Source of the DNA: Scolanthus callimorphus
Taxonomy: Eukaryota > Cnidaria > Anthozoa > Actiniaria > Edwardsiidae
Direction of reading: 5' to 3'
Assembly (NCBI GenBank): GCA_033964015.1
Contig: CM066924.1
Span: 22,688,280 to 22,752,279, forward strand
DNA: 64,000 bases
Below the pieces are notes generated by a model. It saw only the letters and a list, made by a program, of their open reading frames with translations, was not told where the DNA came from and ran no database searches. This document shows, one piece after another, positions 1 to 11,400 of the stretch (the stretch's first letter is position 1; each line of letters begins with the position of its first letter). The position numbers were made by a program, and so were the translations under genes.

Positions 1-16
1 GTCATGCATTCGCGTA

Positions 17-541
17 CAGTCGAAGCTCTCTGTGCGACCGCTCTCGTAAGCGACCAGCTCCCATAACGACCAATTTCCCGAAACCCGTTTGAAATGTCAC
101 ATAAACTCTGTTATTTAAAGCTCTCGTAAGCGACCGCCTTATCGATGCGACCAGCTCCGTTAGCGACCACAATTTCAAATCACCAACAGAGATTTTCTAT
201 TGTTTTTTAGCTCTCGTAAGCGACCACAGTACTTTTTGTCTTTAAAACATCAGTCATCACCTCATAAATATCTAAACTGATACAAGCTGCACCGTGAAAT
301 GCTATTTTCTATGTACATCTATTCTTATTAAAGTCGGGAATAATCAAGCTATTTTAAACATTAGTATCACATGATATTTTCTAGATTTATTGTACTAAGC
401 TCTCGTAAGCGACCAACACCTATTGTTCAAGTAGGAAGCCGCTTGGTGGTCGCTTACGAGAGCCGTTCTCGTAACCGACCAGCTCCGTTAACGACCGCAA
501 TTTTCAGTTCCCGAGGTGATCGCTTACGAGAGCTTCGACTG
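17..541. mobile_element. Non-autonomous pogo/mariner-like foldback element with TA target duplication
   Basis: The element begins CAGTCGAAGCTCTC at 17 and ends with the exact inverse GAGAGCTTCGACTG at 541. Both ends are flanked by TA (15-16 and 542-543), the duplication made by Tc1/mariner/pogo transposases. The motif GCTCTCGTAAGCGACC recurs inside in both orientations (near 42, 120, 209, 398 and inverted near 446 and 514), so the subterminal region is itself repetitive. There is no transposase ORF, so it would depend on a transposase encoded elsewhere. The pogo/Tigger assignment rests on the CAG start and the TA and is inference. Confidence 0.85.
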
Positions 542-1046
542 TAGTTGTTCTGGTACAGCAACCCGCGTAGGCTAACAACAAAATGAGAGCGAAATTTCAA
601 GAAAAGCCTCTGCTAGCAGGTACGTGAAACAAATGCAAAAGGGGAGGGGATTTAGGAATAAACTTTGAAACATTTTGGGGGCGATTTGAAGCTGTTATAG
701 ACTGTTTTAGTATCACCCAACTAGGAGGCTATTGCTAATGCTGCATTCTGATTGGCTGCGCTACTAGGGGACTATTATCAATAGCTCTAGTAGCAAAAGC
801 GTCGATTTTACACATGAAAACAATGGCGACTGCTTCTCGTTTTGTCGAGGTTTCTGGTGATTTTGTAGACAATTTTTCACTTTTTTTGTCCACTAGCTGG
901 GTGATACTAAAACCATTAGACCTCTCGCCCTCAAGGGCCACGGTCAATAGACCATTCGTCCTGCGGCCTTATTCGGCCTTTGGGCTCGATGTCTAATTGT
1001 TAAATAGTCTTTACCACAAATTGCATCCCGCCATCATAAGGATTTA

Positions 1047-1256
1047 ATGAATAACAAAAAATCTGAAAGGACTTCTTTGATCTTAATAGACAGCTCAATA
1101 AGATGTCTTAAATGCTTTGGACTGGGTCATGTGAAAGCCGTGTGCCCCTCTGGAAAGCGAATAAACGGAATGGGCATGTCAAACACGGAGGAAAGAAATG
1201 TATGTATCCATCGAACCGCGCAGTGCAACATGGAAGGTGAAGAGTTGGGTCTATAA
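1047..1256 (+). pseudogene. Possible retroelement gag-type zinc-knuckle fragment
   Basis: A 69-codon reading frame contains CLKCFGLGHVKAVC, a C-x2-C-x3-GH-x4-C spacing close to the zinc knuckles of LTR-retroelement gag proteins. It is followed by a second His/Cys cluster (HRTAQC). Nothing else of gag, protease or reverse transcriptase is visible around it, so at best it is a stray fragment. A chance ORF is the alternative. Confidence 0.3.
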
Positions 1257-2046
1257 TATTCGGGGGACCGATCTGTTCAGCCTTCAACTGGCCCTATATT
1301 TCCTATATTTTTGAGATTCTCCTATATTTCCCTATATTGTCTTGAAATGCCCTATATTTCCTGTATTTTGGATATTTTGCACGAAAACGCGAACCCTTTC
1401 TTGAACCCTTTCTTGAAAATGCGATTTGCACCCTGCATACATTAACGTGCAGTAATTTCACATGCTGGACTCAAATTTTTCGAGTTAAAATATTCCCTTT
1501 TTATATGTCGTGTCCCCCACTTTTTGGAGGCGCGCTACGACTCTGTAACTACTAAAGTATACGAAAGACCAGGAGCTACATGCAGCAAACACTGTATTCT
1601 GAGGCAAAGGAAAGGCCTTAAAAGAAACCTGAAATCTGCTACAACAGCTCAGGGGACTTAACGAAAAACTCTTTCTTATAACAAACAGAAGATAAACGAT
1701 GGCGACTAGATTTCTATTATGGCGACCAAACTTCACTATTTGGTAACAAGGATGTTTTATTTAGGCGCTAATGGCACCTCTTGAAAAAAGTTGATGTCGG
1801 GCCCTGCATCGTTATTGTCACATGAAACATCGATGTGCTGAAAGTCTTGAAGCTTAAAGTCTTATTGTGCATAGATTGTGTAGAGAATATAAAGTTTTAC
1901 CAATGTCCTACATCCCTTATTTGCCCTATATTTTCTCTAGATGCCCTATATTGGCCCTATATATGTTGGAAAAATGCCCTATATTTAGCCCTATTTTTTT
2001 TTAGAAATGATCAGTTGAAGGCCTGGTAACTATTCGGGGGGACGGA
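1256..2046. repeat. CCCTATATTT-rich block with short inverted ends and flanking direct repeat
   Basis: Many copies of CCCTATATTT and variants lie at 1291-1365 and 1921-2003. The block opens with CAGCCTTCAACTGG (about 1280) and closes with the near inverse CAGTTGAAGGCCTG (about 2011-2024). A similar direct repeat, TATTCGGGGG plus ACCGA or GACGGA, flanks both sides (1257 and 2030). This looks like a non-autonomous transposon, but the ends are imperfect and no coding capacity is seen. Confidence 0.5.
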
Positions 2047-3730
2047 CCTTGAGTACAAATATTTTTACCGCGTCTCTCGTCCCTAAATATGAAAAAAAAT
2101 TGTTTCTTTTCACCAGATTCAAATGTATTGGGAGTTCCAGAAGAATGTCTCGCTTCTTAACTCAGTGACCGTCGCCCCGAATGTTGGAGTTTAGTTTAAA
2201 AGCGCCGAGACCACAAGAGTTAACGGACAGAATACAGTCATATGTTTTACTGTTCCCCAAATAACCGAACTCCAGTCAGCCGCCGTTTTATCTAAAAGCA
2301 TATCAACAACCTGAGAACTACTGTTTGAGATATATATGCTTTTCTTGATTTTATATTACGACATTTCTACTATCAATTGTAAACAATATCGTGAGAGAGT
2401 CGGACTGAGTGTGTATGGCTCCATACACGTTTTGATTAATGTTGTACTATTTATTTCAGAGTTCAGTCATCCTTGTAGGTCCCGCGTAACTACAATACAA
2501 GTCTATCAAGAAATGCAGTTTAACGTTTTGGTTTCTAATCTCCTGTTAAATTTTAGCGGTTTCTAAGATTAGCAAAATTTCTATAATAACAGCAGTGGCT
2601 TTCTAGACCTAATGTCCGAGGAAAGAGTGATGAAGTCCAGAAATGAATCGTCATATCCTAGAGGACCCATCTGACTGAAACATTCTCAGAATTTCACGAA
2701 AACATCATCCTGAAAGCTGGAGACAAAGAGAATACAACGATAGCACAAGTGCAAATAATAAGGATAAACAAGTAGAAAAAGAATCTATCAACAACAGCTG
2801 CAATAAACTGCCATTCTTCTTTCTTCTCCTCCATCTCTGTGTCCCCCGAAACTGATCCTGACCCCACTCGGCAGCAGCAGCAACAACTCCGCGCGAGCGA
2901 GGACTTGGCCGCTTCCGAAGAAGCAGGGCTTTGATGAGGGAAGACTGCGCTGTTTCGAGGTCGTTGGGGACGCTGGGACTTGGCAGAGATATTCTGGTTC
3001 TCGTTCTTTCTAGTTCCGTTTGAATGAACTGTTGTGACTTGCGCCGCCGCGAGATGGTAACCTCCGGATTTTGCGTTGTGATTTCGTGATTTAGAAATCC
3101 TCTGCAAGAGTTTTCGCGCTCGCGTTGGAACTTCACCTCGAGGCTGTGCTTTGGTGGGCGGATCCCAACACCGGGCCGAAGCATTTGAAAGCCATAACTC
3201 TCAGCCAGAATGGAATCGCGTCGAGGATGGTTATAGTAGAGGGATAATGATATACAAGTCGCTATAAGCGACGAACCCATGAAGACGGAACAAGAGAAGT
3301 ATTTCCCGATAAGAGGAACTACTTCCGATGTCGGTGGTATGTTATCGATAAAAATCAACATGAAGACAGTCATACCAAGCAGAATGGTGATCGTTAAGAG
3401 ACTCGCTCGCCAGATTCTGGTGGGAATCGAAACGTGAGCGCGGAAAGGAACGTCAGTAGAACACAAGGGAGTATAAGGTTCATGACGTAAAATAAAGCAC
3501 GACGGCGAAGGTTGAACATGTAAACCCAAGGTGATATAAGCGCTTCGCAGCAGTTGAAGTAGCTGATCTTGCGGTGGACTTACCAGAAAGCATCTCCCAT
3601 TCTCCGTTAGTGGTGTACATGCTAAGATCGGCCGTCTCGCGTGCGTTTGTAAGGTTCACCTGAGAAGAAAAATGCAGGAATGTTTAGCCTCCTCGGGTCA
3701 ATTTGCCTTTTTTGACACACCTGTACGCAG

Positions 3731-3936
3731 AAAACGAAGGCGTCTGGCATGGATCGGAGAAATCACTTCGCGGATAATATCGCTAAAAACTACGGATTGG
3801 GTTGCCTGTGTTGAAAAACAAACGGAAAAGCTAATTTGTGTAAATTTGTTCACCACAGGTAGCCCGTCCTGCTTGAGCCCACTTTTCCTTCTGTTCCTGT
3901 TTTTTAGCGATTTCTCCGATCCCAAGACGCCTGCGG
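3731..3936. repeat. Foldback element beside receptor exon 6
   Basis: The arms GAAGGCGTCTGGCATGGATC (from 3736) and the inverse-like GATCCCAAGACGCCTGC (to about 3934) face each other across roughly 160 bases. They lie in the receptor intron immediately upstream of exon 6. No ORF of interest is inside. Confidence 0.55.
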
Positions 3937-4368
3937 AGGAGGGTAGTTTTACTTATGGGAGCATGGTTAGCTCAGCGTTACGGCTCTGGCCTTTCACCAC
4001 TGTGATCATCCGGGAACGACTCCGTCTCGCTTCACTATCCTGCCTAAGAGATACCTCAAACTATGCAATGCGCGTTTAAGAACCCCTGATGACGTAATGA
4101 ACCCCCTGTAAGTGACTTCCCTGGTGACTCTGCTGGGTGGACGGATTTGTTTGCCAGTAAAACGTGTTTGATGTGACGAAAGAAAAGAAAATTGTCCACA
4201 ACATCCAGAAAAACAGAACGAAAACGAACTTCAGCTTTTCGATCGACCTTTAAACCAAAATACAAATGGTGTGTGTGAGTTCCTTTTTACTGTTTTCCGT
4301 TGATTGCGGGGGATCTAAAACTGTGTGCTTTACGTTGGCCATTTAGAAAATGTACTCTGTGTATACGG

Positions 4369-4590
4369 CATTCTCGTACCCAGAGCTTCCCCGCTCGTAT
4401 GCTCGCAGGGGAGGCTCTGGGGACATCCATTTGAGGGCCGTCGCTAATTGGTTGATTTTGAGTGCTGTAGCATGCACTGAAAGGTCTTTCTCTCAGCGGC
4501 TCTGTATTAAATCACGCGCATGCGTCACTGGCTTTCACTAGAGCCTCCCCCCGCGAGGTTACGAGCCGGGGAGCTCTGGGTTCGAGAATG
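4369..4590. mobile_element. Short TIR element with perfect 9-bp target duplication
   Basis: The left end CATTCTCGTACCCAGAGCTT pairs with the right end AGCTCTGGGTTCGAGAATG. The 9-base direct repeat TGTATACGG lies at 4360-4368 and 4591-4599. Nine-base duplications are typical of Mutator-like (MULE) transposition. Related copies occur at 20391-20560, 27262-27425 (inverted) and 47048-47125. It is non-coding and lies in a receptor intron. Confidence 0.85.
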
Positions 4591-4743
4591 TGTATACGGC
4601 GGCTGTGAAATAAAACAACTGCCCATTACATTGTTTGGTGGGCACTTCAGCAAAGCATTGCATCTCAATACCCATTTCCCAAAGTAATATACCCACACGA
4701 AGACGTAAAATGAAAACGTAGGCGAGGAGTGGACATCAGGAGC

Positions 4744-4881
4744 AAACCCATCCATGGAAAAGCTGAATTTCCCAAGGCACATGCATGGGAAGTGTTCGGA
4801 TTCACATGGATAGCCATGGGATTTTCGAACACATCCCATTCTTCTACCATGGGAAATTCAGCTTTTCCCATGGATGGGTTT
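4744..4881. mobile_element. Palindromic short element (AAACCCATCCATGG family), copy 1
   Basis: The left arm AAACCCATCCATGGAAAAGC and the right arm GCTTTTCCCATGGATGGGTTT are near-perfect inverses. The element ends about 35 bases from the donor of receptor exon 5. A second copy with the same arms is at about 22521-22656 in CACTIN. Confidence 0.8.
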
Positions 4882-5044
4882 CTGCAGAAATTTCGCGTGT
4901 GAATACCATCTCACCTGATGTCCATCGTATGCCCATGATCCAAACTCTAGCTTGCAGACTTGATCATCAAGAGGAAAGTTTGTAATGTCGATCTTACACT
5001 CGCTCTGTACTTGTATAGGAGACAGCCACTTGATCGTGCCGTCC

Positions 5045-5515
5045 CAGTACACGTTCACTTTCGTGCTAAACATGTACATTTCGCCACTCGAGTCGGAGTC
5101 GACGCTGAGACAGAAAATACCATGTTATCATACAGGGGTGCCACAAGGATTACTACTTGGACCACTAAGACCATCCTCCGTGCTAATCATGTACTTTCAA
5201 CAATATTGTCCGGAGTCGACGCTGAGACAGAAAATATCGTGTTAGCATACAGGAGTGCCACAAGATTGTTACTTGGTCCACTAAGACCATCCTCCGTGCT
5301 AAACATATACATATCAACACTCTAGTAAGTCGACGCTGAGACAGAGAATACCATGTTATCATACAGTAGTGCCACAGGATTACTACTTGGACCACTACTA
5401 CCTCTAAGACCATCCTCCATGCTAAACATGTACATTTCAACACTATAGTCGGAGTCGACGCTGAGTAAGAAAATATCATGTTACCATACAGGAGTGCCAC
5501 CGATTGCTAATCGGT
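5045..5515. repeat. Four-copy tandem repeat (about 114-125 bp) carrying the 5' edge of receptor exon 5
   Basis: The motif GTCGACGCTGAGACAGA starts near 5098, 5215, 5329 and 5454, spacings of 117, 114 and 125 bases. Each unit includes the exon 5 splice acceptor (CTCAG on the minus strand) and the first codons of the exon, followed by similar intron sequence. Only the unit at 5098 continues into the full exon. The upstream copies are partial exon duplications with several working-looking acceptors. Confidence 0.85.
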
Positions 5516-7530
5516 CCACTCGTTTTGCTGTATCACACTCAAAGTTACATTTTTGTTTTAAAATCAGGCGATTAGATGGAAGATTTGCAGATATATGCTG
5601 GAGACTACATCTGGAGAAGGATTATGCAGGTGTGGACGAGGGGTTTTCCAGTTAAAACGTTAATAAATATTTCCTAGTCGTTTTTCCAACTAAGCTGAAA
5701 GGGAATCTATTGGTGGTACGAGATCCTCTGCATCTCCTTATTAAGTGCCTTTGTCTTACTTGTTGTACAGTACTATGTCTGGTTTCCATACAACGAGGGA
5801 TCCACATTCAATCTCTCCAGTCCACCGAATCGCTTCTGTTCCACTTCAACCAAGGATCGTACCATTTCTGACAGAAAATAATGGCGATGATAAATAATAT
5901 GTGTTCCTTTTTTTTTTGGGGGGGGGGGGGGGGTAGTAACTTACCAGTCGAACCCAAAGATTGCTGATCAGGATTTGATTCTTTTCTTGCTGTGAAGAAA
6001 ACACGACAGATTAGCACGTTAATCTTCATTAACCACGAAATCCACTTTTTTATTGCATAATTAAATCCCACTTACCAGATTTACTAACTGACTATATCCG
6101 ATGTCAAAACTGACTGGTACCACTTCCTGGACGTTTTTGATTGGCCGCACGGAGTTACTGTAGTTGGTAACCAAGTACTTGAACAGTATGTACTCTGGGT
6201 TGCCGACACGGTAACCACAGGAGCAGGTTCTGCAATGACAATCAGAAAATGAGCGCTCTCTCTCCCCTCCCTGGCCTACAATAGCAAAAGAAAACACCCC
6301 CCCCCCCCCCCCCCCCCCCCCCCGCTGTAATAAATATAACGGAAAGTGACCCACTTGCACTCGTATTACGAGCTGTAGTGGTGCGCAATGAATTGTGGGA
6401 GAGTAACGAGGTGCGCAAAGGATTGTGTGAAAGCGATCGACTTTATCCTTTTCCTGCGCCCTAACCATAAGCCTTTGCGCGCCAAGTTGAGGATTTTATG
6501 CCTCGTATTTCCCCGTTTATAGTGTACAGTTATAGTGTACAGTGTGTATAGTGTAGGAGATTGTCGTCAGTCTACTTTTTGGCGAAATCCCCTGGGGTCG
6601 CTTGCCTTTGTAATCTGAGTATGTATCCAATAGAAAACCCCCGACTCGACGCAATATAGCAAAGTTGTTTCCCTTCTCCCGCAATACCAAATAAAAATCC
6701 AGTGTTCCGAAATTGAAAGTGCTCTCTCCTGCAGTCAAACAATAAGCCAATGCGATGCATAAGGTCCTCGTTATCTTGATGAAAACTACCTTTTTAAAAA
6801 AATAAATTTTCAAGCACTTTCGATGCCCGAGAGAAGGTCCATATTGAGACAAAACAATGGCTATATTATTATAAAAACTCCATTTAGCAAGGAAAGTAAT
6901 TTCGCGGCACTAATTTGTAAATCCCTTACCCTAGCTATTTTGATTGGCCGAATGCAAATGCTTTCATAACATCTATATGAATCGAAAGAAATACAGACTA
7001 TACTCGAGCTTTCTGTATCCATATGGTGTTTACAACCTAAAAAAGACCTCCATGAGAAAAACAATTTATATTTTCATTTTCAAAACACGTTGAAAAACCT
7101 CAATAATGCACTTGGCCGTCTTGGATTAATTACGTTAGACAAACTTTTCTATTGTTCTTCCGTAAGCGTAATATTTTCAGCTATGCTCAGTAGATACTCA
7201 GCAATTTTCAAATCAGTCGAAAGTAAAGGCTGAAAAATAGCACTTGTGAAGATTTGAATCATTTTCCACGACGGAAACCTTGATTTGTACGGATCTTTTT
7301 TTCACGAATGTTGAACGGTTCAACATCATGAATGTTGAACATGATTCAACATGGTGTTCAACTTGATTCAACTCGGTTCAACGTTTCCCGAAAGTACGTT
7401 TGCAGTGATTAAAAATACGAGAAACATGCATTGAACAACGTTAAACACCCGGGGGAAGGGTAGTCTCCTCGCAGCCGCCGGGACAGATGTCACGCTACCG
7501 ACACCGGTCCGAGCGGCTGCGAGGAGGCTA

Positions 7531-7874
7531 GGGGGAGGGGGACTCCCATTTTTTTTTTTGGTCGGGGATGATCGTCGTATCTTTTAGGGGTTAACACGGG
7601 TTTTGGTCTCTTGATTTGCAATAAAATTTAAGGGAGATTGATATCGTTTAGGGCTCTACACGGCGGCAAACCTTCAAGAAAGAAAGAGAGAGTACTTGTC
7701 GACAAGACGATAAATTAGAAAACATCCAAGGCAGCATCTCAATTAAGGCGGAAATTTCTTGATGGGTATCTTTTAGGGTAAAAATTATTTTTACCCTATT
7801 TTTTTTACCACGTCCTTTTGGCCTATCTTTTAGGGGTGAAACTGAAAATTCCCGACGATCCCCCTCCCCTCGGG
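7531..7874. mobile_element. GGGGGACTCCC / CTAAAAGATAC foldback element, copy 1
   Basis: The block opens GGGGGACTCCCATTTTT followed by GGTCGGGGATGATCGTCG, and closes with the inverse CGACGATCCCCCTCCCC. Internal ATCTTTTAGGG motifs recur near both ends. The same architecture appears at 14384-14824 and 39348-39757. It has no coding capacity and lies in the first intron of the receptor gene. Confidence 0.75.
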
Positions 7875-8447
7875 TTAAACATCGCTGAAAATGAAAAATA
7901 ATTATTGAGTTTCGGTCGGGTTAAAAAAATCGCAATTTTGAATCAAAAGTTAAGACTAATCAAAGTTGAATTGTTCTGGTCCCCAACCTTAGGCGCTCTC
8001 ACAACATCACCATATCTGTTTCACAAACAGAAAACGCATATGTCTTTTCAACTTTTGCTTTCACAATCAGACGCTGTCTCACTTCACAGTGGTCTTCTTC
8101 GTAAATTATTTTTTCACTTGCTGAGATCATTCAACTATATAGCTTTTCTTCGCGACAGACCATGGAATCGTTTTCGCTTTATTTTTAAATCTATTTTTTT
8201 TAGTTAAAAAAATGTAAATGCAACAATATTTTACTTATACCTTGCCCTTCAGTCGTCTAAATTTTATGGACAGTCTTTTGACTAGCTGGCGCGTGTTTAG
8301 GCAAATTCTGAGGCAACTGAAATGTTTTATATCAGCAACGAAACATGTTATATAAATACCTTCGGTGGGCTCTTCAACTCCAAAGTCGAGACTCAATTCG
8401 AGCGAGAGATTCCACAGCAGCGAAAATACGACCAGAGAAACTTTCAT

Positions 8448-11400
8448 GTCTTCGGACGAGCACTCGCATTCAGCTAGTTAAACATTGAGAACAACCTAAA
8501 GCCAATGAGAGATATAGAGAGTTATAGAAGGATAAAAACAGCTGACATTAAGAGATATCCATATCTGTGAAGTGTAATACAAATTAACGTGAATTGATAC
8601 AATTGAGAATTGAATGGAAACTCGTTTGCGGTGCGTTGAAATGGGTTTCGACTTCTTAGAGAATAGAGGCCCACAATAGTTAGTGTCACTGTCAGATATT
8701 TTGATAAGTTAACAAGCTAAAAATCAGTACAGTCTACCTAATCAACTGCTATCGTTCACATCTTGAAAAATATTGTTTGTACTTTGTAAAAAAGATAAAT
8801 CTAAGTAGTACCTTATCTCGGCAACCTGGAGTGGAGATTTTCCATTTGTTTGGACTTCTAAATTCCATGCATCTCATGAAAATAGCCGTACTTCCCCTGA
8901 AGGTTTCAATTCATTTCGTTCCGACGAGGAAAACTAGTAATTTTAAGCAGTTCTTGGAAAGCAGATGGAATATCCCAGCTACTATAAATATTTGAAACAA
9001 ACTGTTCACATTCGAGTCACAGAATTGACAGTTTTAACAAAAACGCTTTGAATGAGATCTGTAATGAGGTAGTCCTTCGTGTGAAATGAAAAAAAGGAAA
9101 AATAATACCCAACTGAAATGTTGCGAAAACCTTAAATAATAAATGAGAAAATGAAAAGAAACTAAAGGAATAGTTTTAATATCCCCCATCTAGTGAAAAA
9201 ACAAGACTCTGCTTGAAAGAAAAATTAGCGAAGGGATAAGCTGGACTCATTAAACCGTTTGAAATTCTTAATTACCCGAAAGGTTTAATCGACGTTTGTG
9301 TTTATATACTCGGAAATTGAAAGTCGTAACACTAATAAAGTCTAGAGCAACATTTGTACTTTACCTTGTATAAATATGTTGACGACTAAACCTTTTAGAC
9401 CCAACACCTTATAGGGGACTGAATTAATGTTTAAAAACCATACCTGTTTTTGAACATGTTAGAATTAGTAAATAACAGACACCCTAGGTTGTTGCAACTT
9501 CATTTTTCATCTTAAATGAAACAGGAATATGGGAATTAGTCACGTACTGTTTTGATCTTAAATTCAAAATTTTCACAATAATTTTGCCAAAAATCACAGT
9601 TGAAGCAGAAATCTTCGTGGAAATTCATAACTTTTTTTTGTTTTTGTTTTTTTTATGGAAATTCATAACAAAAACGCCGGGAAATCATCCCACAATTTAT
9701 TATTCCATACCCCGCTACTTAGTACTACTCATAATACGTTTTTTCTTACCTTTTGCAAATTAGCTGTTAAAAAAGGAATCCTGGAATAAGAACAAACTTT
9801 GGTCTAATAAAAAAATCTAAACGTATCATGTTATGAAAAATTACGAAACATTCTCCATGCAGTGCTAGAAAGGATAATATAAAAAGCGACACAAGAATTC
9901 ATGTATTATCGATGACATTCTCGACTTTATAAACTGCAAACACGTCAACTTGACAAGCATATAAATTCTAACGGCAAAATAATTAATAAGTGATTCGTAA
10001 TGAACAAATTGCCGCGTGTACGCGAAATATTAACTATAAATGGTGGAGAATTATGAGTGATATTTTTCTTTACTTTTTTTTAACACAAGGTAGCTTGAAT
10101 TTCAGACGTCTTTTCCCTCGTAAAAACATTTCTTTTCTATTTTTACGAGGAAAAAGGCGCCTGATATTCATGCTAAACACAAGGGGTAAATGTTCGTTCT
10201 GGTCTGTTTTTGTATTGATAAGCGGGGTCTCGACTTTGTGCTGAGAATTTGGCGAATTTGCCAGAAAGGCGCCGATGAGCAGCCTTCGGGCTGTCTTTTT
10301 TGGCAAAGGTTTGTAGGAACGATAAAATAGGAGCAATAAAATTCGCTTCGCTGTCAATCAAATAAACTTAGAACTCCCTTTCTCTAATGGCGCGAGGAAC
10401 TGGTCAGGCGGCTACACCATGCGAAGGTGACTCGGACTTCTTGAAATGAGGTCTCCGAAGACACTACTTCCTGGGGAAAGTAAGTTCCATAGCCTTATAC
10501 CTCTAGGAAAAAAAGAGTAACTGTAAGCTAATAAATTAATTTGTGGCTGTTACACAGACCCTACACAGATGCAGAAATATAGCCAAACGGCGGCAAAACT
10601 TTTTCGCGCTAGTGTGACCATAGTCTTTGAAGCGAAACACTTTGCCTAGAATTGTTTACGGAACATCGTTGCTGGGAAATTTCTGTGGCAAACTTGAAAA
10701 CTTCGCTAAGGGCGACCCCAGTCATGGATAAACATCACAAAGTTTGAATAAAATTGCTATCGGATACCACATTTAGCAAGGCATTATACGTTCAACCAGA
10801 AACATATAAGCGAGTTGAAACGTGTACAAACATACATTGCTTTAGTGCCAAGCTGCGGAATATTCGCAGAATAAACAATTGAACAGATTTTGAAAATAGT
10901 GTTGTTACAAGACTTCAAGATGTTAAATGTTAGCATATTATCACTTACCACTGTTGCTCTACCTTATCCGAGCAAAAAATGAAATGCTATGAAGAGAAAA
11001 CCTGCTTGGGTTAGCAGTCGAGAGTTCATTATTGACCAAATGTGGTCATAAACTCGCCACGAATAATCCACAGCATGGTTCGCCGTTATTCACTAAGTTA
11101 TATGTTTCTGGTTTAACTAAACTGCCATTTCGCTTTCAGTCTCTAAAATGATGTATGAGAGAAATCACCAATGAAAATTGAGACTTGGAGACAAAGTGGG
11201 AAATGATGCAACATAGTGGGAGCCGAAAATCTTCCACAAGTTTGTCTGTCTCCATCACTTTCTCGTTGGTATTCACTGTATTTATGCGCCGCTGATGCCT
11301 ATTCAGCGGTATAGCAAAGAATTCGAAACTGGACTTATTGCCACTTGCGAGCTAATCCGGCAATATAAACCGATTGCACAATTGAAGAAATGTTGCCAAT

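Larger units (their letters stand above)
2694..8447 (-). pseudogene. Nicotinic-acetylcholine-receptor-type Cys-loop channel subunit (alpha type), frame broken
   Basis: Six exons: 8447-8360 (Met and hydrophobic signal peptide), 6229-6076, 5989-5945, 5867-5760, 5104-4915 and 3659-2694. They encode the ligand-gated cation-channel plan: VTNYSNSVRPIKN; the classic 45-bp exon 3 (EKNQILISNLWVRL); loop A WKPDIVLYN; the Cys-loop CKIDITNFPLDDQVC with loop B GSWAYDG; the adjacent cysteines FNCCEALISPW that mark alpha subunits; M1, M2 (GERVS then LTITILLGMTVF), M3 and M4 ending FSLSPAFRMMFS. The receptor would sit in the plasma membrane as a pentamer subunit. Frame is lost repeatedly. Exon 4 is 108 bp, against about 110 bp in relatives, and shifts frame twice (near 5828 and 5791). 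Exon 6 shifts near 3571, near 3395 between M1 and M2, and again in the M3-M4 loop. Exons 1 and 2 together are one base short. Residues remain very well conserved, so this is either a very young pseudogene or a poorly resolved sequence. The M3-M4 shift could also be a small intron. Confidence 0.82.

Noticed and set aside
3262..3529. One continuous receptor frame from 3529
   Set aside because: From 3529 to about 3400 this frame is not receptor-like; M1 is encoded in the neighbouring frame and joins only through a missing base.
5183..5500. A 105-residue minus-strand protein
   Set aside because: It is translation through the tandem repeat around receptor exon 5 and has the repeat's periodicity, not a protein family.
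6297..6323. Poly-C/poly-G runs (also 5920, 17158, 30898, 39741) as regulatory signals
   Set aside because: They are simple mononucleotide runs in introns or spacers, likely of uncertain true length, with no conserved context.
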